In this document: positions 38,557 to 48,265 of the stretch, piece by piece | How positions within the stretch are numbered: position 1 is the stretch's first letter | Layout: each line of letters opens with the position of its first letter | Origin: Dipylidium caninum | Lineage: Eukaryota; Platyhelminthes; Cestoda; Cyclophyllidea; Dipylidiidae | Length of the DNA: 64,000 bases | Reading direction: 5' to 3' | NCBI GenBank assembly: GCA_017562135.1 | Contig: QEYB01001164.1 | Coordinates: 62,001 to 126,000, forward strand | Notes under the pieces: model-generated | Seen by the model: the letters and a program-made list of their open reading frames with translations, nothing else | Database searches by the model: none | Told to the model about the DNA's origin: nothing | Position numbers and translations under genes: made by a program

Positions 38557-40908
38557 ATGTCTCAGGAGGCGGTCATGATTGCGTACGTGGGCGAGATACT
38601 TTTGCTATATCTTTAGTGTGGATAACAGCGACTTTATGCGCAACGGAGATTTTGCGCCATCGCGATTGCAGGCTCAAAATGATGCTGTTAACCTACTATG
38701 TCAAGTGAAGCGACAGGCAAATCCGGAAAATACCGTTGGACTTATATCTCTCGCCAACACAGAGGTCCTGTGCACCCTTACTAGTGACATGAGCAAGATT
38801 TACAACCGTCTCCATTTAATTCAACCAAAAGGCGGCATCAGTTTCTGTACATCTGTACGAATTGCCCACTTGGCACTTCGTCATCGACAACTTCGCCATC
38901 AAAAAATGCGCATTATTTGTTTTATAGGCAGTCCGATAAAGGACGATGAGGATGAGGTTTTTCTTTTACAAATTTGAATATGTTCGTAGATGATAAAATT
39001 AGCTAAGCGCTTGAAGAAGGAGAAAGTGAACGTTGATGTGGTGAATTTCGGCGAAGATGAAGTTAATCAGAAAAAGCTTCTTGGTTTCGTCGAAACAGTG
39101 AATGGTAAAGACGGGACTGGCTCTCACTTGGTCACAGTCCCACCCGGTACTGTTTTGCACGAATCGCTCGCATCGAGCCCTATAGTTGCTGGTGAAGATG
39201 GTTCCGGTACACTGCCAGGATCTGGCATTGGTCTAGAATTTGGGTTGGATGCTGTAGATGATCCAGATCTTATTTACGCCCTCCGTGTTTCTATGGAGGA
39301 TCAACGGATGAGACAGGAACAGGAGGCTAATGCAAGTTCGGGCAGTCAGCCCACTGCTGTTTTGCCGGGGGCAGCCGGTACCTCGGAAGAAGACTTGCTT
39401 CGACAGGCGCTGGCAATGTCCATGCAAGTCGGGTCTGGGGGCCCTAGTGGCGCTTCCGGAACGTTAGATCTAGCCAATATGACAGGAGGAGGAACAGATT
39501 GCTTACGCTATTCAGATGTCAATGCAAACTCAAGAACAGGAGAAATCCACAAATGACAAAAAAACGGATTCTGATGTAAGGTTCCTTGTTGTTTTTTTTC
39601 TTGTCTGAGATGACGTCGCATTCGATATGATGCGTACATCTTGGTTTTCTATTTTTTTCCCATCATTGTTTTATCTGTCGATTCCTTGTTATTTTTACTG
39701 GATTGCTCTTTAAGAATTCTTGTATGCAGATGATCGCATCCTTTAATATAGCCTCGCCGATCATCTGTTAATAACCGACGGTCCTTATGTTATCTGCCGA
39801 TGTCTTTATTCACACGTTAATTGTATTTGGCATGGCTTTTGCATATTTGTGTCTGGTTTGATCTCGTTACCTTGAAATTTTTAGTTTTTGATTTTTTTTA
39901 GTCATTTCTTCCATATCTTGACTAAATATACGCATAACAATCATGTCTGAGTCATTCCGTTTTTTTTCAACCTTTTATCATATGTTTTTGAGGTCTTGGA
40001 TGTACCTTTTGTATACCATTATCAAATAAATTTTTCGCCTTTATACGGGTTGTAAGTAAACTTGCAAACAATGCTTGCTATCTAGCTGGCATGCGATTAA
40101 GGTTAAGCCTATGAATTTTGAAAAACGTCATCTTCCTCTTTACTTTCCGTCGTCTTCTAAAAATCCTTTTTTATTCAGTGGCAATTCTTTTTGTGAATTA
40201 TTGGAACTTATGGGAAATGCCTATTTATATTCCTATGCTATGCAGATGATTCTATACAATTATTTTTATAGCGTGATACTGTTTTTCTACTAATGATTCA
40301 TTTTTCCTACTTCGTATTTTAGACTTACGTTATTATGCGTCAGTTTTCTTAGTATTTCTCCATTTATTGTCTTATATCCTTCTTTTGTCTTCTAACCGCG
40401 ATTACGAAGCTGACATATTTTTCACTGTATTCCCCAATAAAACAAATTTACCACTTAATCTCACAGGCGTCAAAGTGATCCTCTTCGTTTAAAATACTTA
40501 CTTGAATCTAAAACGTAAATAAAGCCGATGTTATCCACCAGAGTTGCTCATTTAGTAATTTCCTTTCCGTAGAGCAACAACAACAACGTCAAAATGGAAG
40601 TAGATGAAACACTCCCAATGGCGGGCGCCTCAGCTACCTCCATATCTGTGCCAGCTCCAATTGGTCATCAACGGTCGGCTAACGATGTTGAGATGGGAAA
40701 GGTGAAAGATGATCCTGTCGCGGAGTGCGATCCTGAGTTTCTCCAGTCTGTGCTCCAGTACTTGCCTGGCGTAGATCCTCAAAATGAAGAAGTACGTAGA
40801 GCTATTGAGTCCCTGACTGCGGGTTCCAAAGCGGACCAGGACGCGAATAAGGAGGTCTCAGGCGAGAAGAAAGATAGCGGGGATGATAGTGACGCCAATA
40901 ATTGTTAA
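38557..40908 (+). CDS. PSMD4: 26S proteasome non-ATPase regulatory subunit 4 (Rpn10), ubiquitin receptor
   Basis: Rpn10 binds polyubiquitin chains through UIM helices and joins the base and lid of the 19S particle through its VWA domain. Exons are 38557-38582, 38617-38956, 38990-39575 and 40573-40908. The first two introns are 34 and 33 bases and the third is 997. The VWA domain follows the ATG at once, with [20 protein letters not shown] spanning the first junction, then [12 protein letters not shown] and [23 protein letters not shown] helices are at [27 protein letters not shown] and, one base out of frame, [13 protein letters not shown]. The C-terminal [20 protein letters not shown] stretch is conserved. 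One extra G at 39485-39486 makes exon 3 586 bases long instead of 585 and would truncate the protein after UIM2. Phase-compatible splicing of exon 3 to exon 4 shows that the downstream frame is the real one. The neighbouring dynein is transcribed away from it. Confidence 0.95.
39576..40572 (+). other. PSMD4 intron 3, strongly T-rich
   Basis: This 997-base intron has a strong excess of T over A on the transcribed sense strand, with many runs of five or more T. It has no convincing coding frame. AATAAA-like motifs at about 40024 and 40437 might serve as premature poly(A) sites, but the last exon at 40573 is clearly required for the conserved C-terminus. Confidence 0.6.
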
Positions 40909-42175
40909 TACACTCAACTTTTGGGTCGGTCTTAAGTAAAGTTCATTTTTCTCCTAGGTCGACTTTTTTGAATTCAGATATTTATCTGCCTACTTCATAG
41001 TTTTGTTATTATCGCTTTCAATGATATTACTAGACCAATGAGTTACATCTTGCGAAAGGGGTTTACTCGGAAATAAAACCTAATTTGGTGTAACGAATTA
41101 ACCGCTCTATTTGTCTCCAGGATCAATACCGCTGTGGAGAGTAGGAGTGTTTCCGATCGCCTTGTATTACCAGTAAGTTCCCAATGTCTCAATTCTTTCA
41201 GTGTCGGATGAGCAAAATGGTCTATTAGTGTGAACAATAGGTAAGAAAGTCACAACGTGCAACAGCCAACATCTAGATTGTTTCGTCTTTTCATAAGACC
41301 TTTGTATCTGACGGCCAAAATCTCGACATAAGTGTTAGACATTAAAAAAAATTGGTCAATAGCAAAAGGCACTGGTATGTCACTTGCCGTAACGGCTTTA
41401 CGAAAGCGGAGTAGAGAGGAGGGGTGGGGGTGGGGAGGGAGTCGAGTGCTTTAAAAGTATTTAGGGTCCGTCTGAGGTTATTAACAAATAAGTAACGGCA
41501 GTTACTTACTGTCTTAAAGAATTGAGATTGGGGTGGGGGAGAAAAATCGATTTGTACCCTTTTAATCAGGTTCTGTTATGTAAACGAGAAAGTCATTTTG
41601 AAAAATGGGTAATTAAGATCCAGTGATCAAAGGTCACGATTATTTTTTGAAAAATGTCATCATGTCCGGAGGGCCACAGTCTCAACTATGGTAGTTGAGA
41701 TTATTTGTAAAAATGTTCTGGGATGGACTGACCAACATATAGAGTAATACGTAGTGTTTTCGTCTTAAAAAAATGCATATAAACTCTAAAGAAATGGCTA
41801 GTTTATGCACAAATCCTTAAAAATGTCTTTTTATCGGAAAATGTAAGTGCAGTTTATTTTGGTGGCGAGGCAGTACTGACAAAAACCGTGATCAATTGTA
41901 GCGTGGCATTAACCAGAAGAGAGGCGTTTCAGGTGTTGGCCCTAAAATGGTCCTGTAAGGCGCTGTTGCCAAGCTTAAACTTGTTATAAAAATAGTAAAA
42001 ATTCAATGTTTTTTTGACTCGGCGTTTAGCTGCACACCTTTGCAAATAATTACCTTGTTTAAACCCACGGGTCAAGGTCCTGGCGTTTCGATGTTGGCTG
42101 GCTTTTGTTTTGCTGATTGTCGGTATTGTGGTGTTGCGTTATTCGTACATCCGTAGTGTTTGAGGGTGTTTCCGC
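40909..42175 (+). other. Intergenic region between PSMD4 and RBM15
   Basis: The left part holds the PSMD4 3' UTR and poly(A) signal (41072). A short purine-rich G-run tract lies at about 41418-41445. The last few hundred bases should contain the RBM15 promoter and 5' UTR. No other gene is seen. Confidence 0.5.
41072..41077 (+). terminator. Candidate poly(A) signal of PSMD4
   Basis: AATAAA occurs 164 bases after the PSMD4 stop codon, in the expected orientation. It is the first such motif after the stop and is the likely 3' end signal. Confidence 0.45.
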
Positions 42176-44298
42176 ATGGGAAAAGACGAAATAAAGCATG
42201 AGGCGGACTCTCAAAGTGTGTCGGAAAGCAGTTCGAAGCGGCGCCGTGAAAGGTCTTTCGAAACCCATAATTCTGAATCAAGCTCTTGCCAGAAGCCAAA
42301 TTACAAAACTCTTTGTGTTCGGAAAATTTCCCTGAAGTTTGACGTCGACACGGTACGGGAACATTTGCATGATGCCTTTTCAACCTTCGGCAATGTGGAT
42401 ATTCGCATTTTTAAATCCTCTGAGCGAAGACTGGCGATCATATATTTCCGGTAGATTCTCGCAATGTACTATTGGGTTCCGTACTTTGAAGTAATCCGTT
42501 TCGTGCTTTGTTGAAAAATTCAAAGTAATTTCTTTTATTTTTCAGCCACTCAAGCGATGCTCATCGTGCGTATAGGTGCAAGCATCAGGTCTACATTCAG
42601 GACAGACCCTTTAAAGTAGAAATTTGGGATGAACGGGAACCTTTAGTTCGTGACATGGGGAGGGTCGAGGATCCGTCTCCACATCGACCACGATCATCTC
42701 CCAAGCATTCCACCTATAGGCCTTCTCCCTTTGACGATAGATCTCGCTCTCCTCTTCGCACATCCAGTCGTCGTTCTCATTATTCTGGACGTCGACATGA
42801 TTCTATTGATACTGATCTGTTTAACGACCCCAAAGCATCAAGAACATTATTTGTTGGTAGTTTAGAGCCTGATATCCAGGAATCTGAAGTTCGTGAGGCT
42901 TTTGAGCGCTACGGCACTGTTGAGCAGATCGATGTCAAGCATCCAAGTTCTTCTCATGCCTATGCTTTTGTTCGCTTCGCCAATGTCGATATGGCGGTAC
43001 TTGCGAAAAGTAAAATGACTGGCAATTGTGTGCGCTCATATCATTGCAAGATTGGTTATGGAAAACCCCTCATTTCCAACGCCTTATACATAAGTGGACT
43101 TGACAATTGGCGTGATGCTGAAGAGTTGGAATGCTTTCTCAACCAGTTTGGAACTCTTGTCAAATTTGATTGGCAATATAGGGAGAATCATGCAACGGCT
43201 TTCTTTCAAAGCACCGAGGTAGCTGAGGAGGTAAATCAACAGCTCAAAGCCTTGGCTCTGCGTTATCCAGATCGTCGACTTATGGTAGATTTTATTGAGG
43301 GTGACATACAGAAAGATGTGCTTTCTGCACCCCGACAGTCTTCGCTTATTCCCCTACCTACCGCTTTCCCCATCATGCCTGAGCTTATTCCTTCCCTTCG
43401 ACCTGCTCTACCCCTTCCAAATCCAATCGTTGCTGCTGCCTTTGATTTTATGCGTGGACCAACCGGAACCAATGAATCCCCCACTTCCGTATTTTTATCT
43501 ACATCTGTCGAAGAAGCACGACAACGGCGTCCTTCTCGTCCGATAGATTCTCTTCGTCAGTCACGCTTAACCCCTGGCCAGCCTTCCCGACGTCCAGCTC
43601 CTGCATCCCGTTTTGGAGGTCGCCCAGCTTCGCCAATTGATAGTCTTCTTCGTCCCGAGATGACGGATCTTAATGATCCTGTTCTATCCTCTATTGTTAC
43701 TATGCCTGATTTGGAAGCTTTTCTCCGTCCCCACCTCTGGTGTGCACATCTCTATGCAAAGAAATCGCTCTTCCAGTTTCGGTGCCTTCATGTTGTTGGA
43801 GATGAAAGTCTGGCCAAAGACCTGCATCAGTCTCGTGCGTCTTCTTCCAAAGGGACTCTTCGCTTCCAAATGGCCCATCAAGCAAGGACGGAAGCATCGT
43901 GGATGGCAGATGCGGTGGAACAAATCAATGGTGCACTTGGGGATTCTTCTACCTCCTCACCTCCCCCCTTTTCGATCCTCCTGGCGCTTCCTAACCAGGA
44001 AGGAAAGTTAGAAGAAACTGAAGGGGGAAATCAGGAGGTTAAGGCAAACTTCGTGGAACGACCACTCACTTGTCTTGTATCCTATCTACGCTTGAAGCAG
44101 CGGGCAGGATTTTTGACGCCACTGTCTAATGACTCGACAGATGGCTGTGAAGACCTGAAGGGGGCTTGTAAGCACACTCTACTTCTCCTGACACCTAGTA
44201 GTTTTTCTCTGAGTCTGCTCAAGTTCGCGGCACCCAGGCTCTCTTCCAGTTTGGCATTTGTGGACGATTTCCTGGTTTTGTTACTACTTCGTAACTGA
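42176..44298 (+). CDS. RBM15: RBM15/Spenito-like RNA-binding protein (3 RRM + SPOC)
   Basis: Spen-family small members (RBM15, RBM15B, fly Spenito) recruit the METTL3-METTL14-WTAP m6A writer to RNA in the nucleus and contribute to splicing and export. There are two exons, 42176-42450 and 42546-44298, with a 95-base intron in phase 2, giving 675 residues. RRM1 (about residues 43-115, from TLCVRKISLKF) spans the junction and keeps the degenerate Spen form. A Ser/Arg-rich spacer follows. RRM2 (about 190-262) has RTLFVGSLEPDIQESE and YAFVRFAN. RRM3 (about 268-345) has NALYISGLDNW and ends PDRRLMVDF, as in RBM15. A Pro/Arg/Ser linker leads to a C-terminal SPOC domain (about 485-675): WCAHLYAKKSLFQF, SILLALP, RPLTCLVSYLRLKQRAGF, and a hydrophobic end LVLLLLRN. 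The protein is shorter than human RBM15 but complete in domains. It converges on VPS15, with 445 bases between stop codons. Confidence 0.93.
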
Positions 44299-44743
44299 GA
44301 TATCTTCTGATACTTTTAATACAGTGGCAAACGCGTTTTTGCTAAGTTTGTATTTTTTTCAAGGAAGACGTAGCATTTCTGGCATATCGCTATCAAACAA
44401 ATGACATCAATATTAGCATTTACGATGTATAAACTCTGGTACGCCCTGCACCCCATCATCTTACACGTTACCTGACGAGAATTTGAGGGGAAATTTCTAT
44501 TTAATTATCGGGAGCGATTGGTCTCTTCCTGACCGGATAAACGACTACTCGATGATTACGTCGGGTAGCAGAAATGTGCTTCCGAGATGGAAAACGACTT
44601 TTTTTGATCCCACCTCCCATCTGCAGAATGGTCAACGATTATTTAAAAACATTAGTTTACCGTAAAAAACAGCAAAACAATTTCTGAGGTAAGAATAGCG
44701 TTTGTAGGAAAAATGCACACAGCAAATAACAGCTTGTCGGGTG
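44299..44743. other. Convergent 3' ends of RBM15 and VPS15
   Basis: Only 445 bases separate the two stop codons, so the 3' UTRs probably abut or overlap. I see no clear AATAAA in either orientation. Confidence 0.5.
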
Positions 44744-47700
44744 TTATTTCCAAAATTTGATAACGCCGTTCATTGCCGCGGAGATAAGAAAGACATGTCC
44801 AGAAGTATGGTTGGCGAGCGCTAAATCGCTAATTGCATTTGTATGACCGATTGTGGCTCCACCAACTTCTAGCGGACTAACGCACACATCGCCTGGACTC
44901 TTGGAAAGAGCGACATCTGAGGTGTCCATAAGGGACTGGCTCCTACTTGGGCGCTTTTGGTGTAGCTGTTGATCTAATGAACCTCCTCCCTCCGCCACCA
45001 CTCGTACTCCGTCGATCAATTTTTCCCTAAAAGGAAAGTGAGTCAGATAACTCAAAACCGGTTCCTTGAGGGGGTGGTTAATTTCGGTAGACGGACATCA
45101 ATGACCCCATATTTTCGTTAGCGATGTCTCGCCTGTGGAGCTACGTTTAGGCAGTGTTTAATGAGGCAAAAGTAGTCAACAGGTGGACGGTCAGTGCTCT
45201 TTGGCCAATAGTACGAGAAATCACTCTGCAAGGTAACACCTTTGAAATAAGTAGGAAGGTTATCGAAGGGTGCGTTGACTGTGTGGAAAATGGGAGTTAA
45301 AAGCTTCCCAGAACTGCTTTAATGCGTTTTTTTAGTTCCTAGCTGTCTGTTGTGGATGATTCTCTTCAAAAACAAAAGCATCATTACCTCACGGAGATAT
45401 ACGTCGAATACGAAAGGTATGCAAGATGACGAGTCAAATGCTGCAGCCTCAAAATGAGATAAATGCAAATGAAATCATTTGTAGGAATAGGAAAATAGAA
45501 TATAAATTTTCCTTTGAATGTTTTGACTGTTTTCTCTTACACCGCTTCCATCAAAGTCGTATGAATTGAAGTCTTGTTAGTTAAGTCCAATTCATAAGAA
45601 AAAGGGACTCTGATAACGAGTTAGAACTAATTGCTTAACCGTCCTCTTCGCAAAACACGGATGTAAGAAGAGTGCGGGTGTTACCGGGAGATTAAAATCA
45701 AGACAGACCTAAAGGTCGCATGTGGCCGACAACCCTCCTCAATTCCTGACCATACGAGAACCGCAGATGTGTCGGGTCGTGCGAAACTCCAACACCTTAT
45801 ACGGCTGTCAGTCCCACCCGTCACAAGGTTTGGCAATCCGGCCGCAGCAGCTCCCATTGTCGATACCATTGAAGGAGTGGTGGGGGGCGGTGGAAGAAGG
45901 AGAAGGCTACGAACAGCACGAATGGGTTGTGAATTCCCCGTACTCGGTATCAAGGGCCTTGATTGCGATGTGTTCTCCGTCCAGGTGGCTGCCAAACGAT
46001 TTGTTGACGGCCAACGGGGATTCGACTCCTCCAGGTCGAATAGGGCTACCTCGTTGTGTTGATCGGTCGCGGCGCAGATCTATGACGAGCCAATTAAAGA
46101 GAAAAGGACAAGTTATTGACGAAGTGTTCTCACATCCAAATTGATTTTAGAATTAAAACAATGATCAATTTTTGATTCTCACATGACAAATATACGTGCC
46201 CGTTTGTGGTGCAAACAGAAACAATAAAAAGCATTATAGAAGCGAGTACTTCTCTTAACTAGAAAATAAAGTACACATGTTCGTTATCGTTAAGAGATTA
46301 TTGACACGTAAGTGAGATTCCCAATCTCGGATTTTGCTTACCACAGCTGAGTGATTATTTTGCCGTTGCCAGTCGTACAAAAGTAATCGAGTAAAGCCCA
46401 CTGAGCTTTTGTATGGTAAAGAGAAAATCGAAATTGCGCGCTGATAGCGCAAATCCCAATTGACCAAGTGACCATGATTCGTCCCCGCGGCCAGCCACGT
46501 GTGGCCGCTGTGCAGGGTCAGGCAGGTTATCAATCCTACAAGAGTAATAAGTCACGGGCCTGTTCTTAATCATGAATGGCAACAAATAATCACACTGACC
46601 ATAGTCACGATCCTGCTTCAGGACCCATGTTGGTTCTTTACTTCGAATATCTTGCCCCACGATACTACCACTCGTAGTGGAGTAGGCGAGAAGATTTTGG
46701 TCAGTTCCAAAGAGAGTATAAGCCTGAAAGGGCCCCCCACCACAGATATTTGTGGCGACTGCGGGGCCGGTTAAGTATGTAGCCATACCATGATGTGTTG
46801 TCTGCACGGGAAAGAGGGAGCGCAAACAGTTGAGCGAGGAGTCTATGAGGTGGATGGCCGAGTGATTGGCTAGTGTAGCCACGCTACTTCCACACTCCGT
46901 CCAGACAAGCCACTAGAAAAATACAAGAGAAAAGTGGGCTGATGACGAGAAAATAATGTAGACTTACCCGACAACTCGGCTTTGCCGCAGAGGCATCTTT
47001 AGGTTGACGAACAGAGTAGGTGGCGAAAGAACGAGAAGGGAGAGAACGTCTTACAAAAGCATCGACGTCTGGCTCATCCTCGGCACTCTTCTCCACCTCA
47101 ATCGTCACCAGGTCATCTAAGGTGGTGTTGGTGTTGATACTGATTCGGTCTTCGTCGCCAGTAACATGTTCGGCAAAGTCCTCAGTGGCAACGACTAATT
47201 GACTCGAACTAGCATGAGCAGCACGACCGCAGTCCCAGAATTTGACGAGTCCGTCGCCGCTGCTGCAGGACACGAGTAGATGGCCGGACGGATGTGTTGC
47301 TAAGCTGTGGAAGAAAAAATCACTAATATTAATCATCCTCAGAGATCAGACAGGATTATTAGGCACAAGTATTCCAAAACTGATATGGTAACGCAAGAAT
47401 GAAGGATATTTGATAGATCTGAGAGAAATTTTCAGTCACTCACGAGAGCTTCGTTTGGTGGTTACCCAATCAAATAAACTATTAAAAGTCCGTAGTTAAG
47501 TATTAAATCAAACGTGTAATAAAGCAACAAAAATAGTTTAGTCCTAAAAATAGATTATATCCATGATGAGGAATCGGGTCGACATAAAATATAGTGAAAT
47601 TTGCACTGAATATTCTGAAGAATCTTGGCTTGGTGTGCGATGAGTTTTACTTTCTGCAACATCAGGGGCAAAAATATATGAAAGCGCTTCCGACTGCCGC

Positions 47701-48265
47701 GGTTCCACGAGGCAAAAGAGAGGGAAAAGAAATGCAACTTTGGCGACCTCACTTGGAAAATAGAAAGGTGGAAATTATGAGCACCTACCCTCATCCCATA
47801 AATATATTTGACGAAAATAACCCCTGTTATTGTTACAATAAGAGCATAGGTCCCACATTTTCGTATATATTCTAAAATTCAAATATACGCACCTCAAGTG
47901 GCCAGCTTTGTGCTCATGTACATGAGCAAGAGGGTATAAACGAGGTGACGTGCGTCTGTTGCAGAGAGCCCATTCAGGACACTCCGCAGTAGAACAGCGC
48001 ACTTGCAGACCGCTGGAACTGGTTTCAGAATCGGGCTGGTTGAAGACGATTACTGCTACCCCCACTACCACTGGAGACACGCAAAGCGGCGACGCATCCA
48101 CGAGCATCGTCGATAAGTGCTGATGTTGGTCCAGGTATGGGAGCGATGGTTAATGCGCGAGCAAATATGGCCGTGGCTGGCGGAGTAACAGGCAAAGGGA
48201 TACGGCCTTCACCGATACGACTCGATATGATCTCCACAAAGGAGGGCTCTGGCTTGCTATAAACC
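44744..48265 (-). other. VPS15 C-terminal WD40 propeller
   Basis: The propeller begins at [11 protein letters not shown] in exon 48265-47893 and continues with [20 protein letters not shown] (47304-46968), [20 protein letters not shown] (46912-46600), [20 protein letters not shown] (46535-46342), [10 protein letters not shown] and [13 protein letters not shown] (46079-45709), and [19 protein letters not shown] at the end. An acidic Thr/Asp/Glu-rich loop interrupts the first blades. In the complexes this propeller contacts the VPS34-side partners (family knowledge). Confidence 0.88.

Noticed and set aside
42059..42383. Minus-strand frames over the first RBM15 exon
   Set aside because: They are antisense shadows of an exon with a clear RRM.
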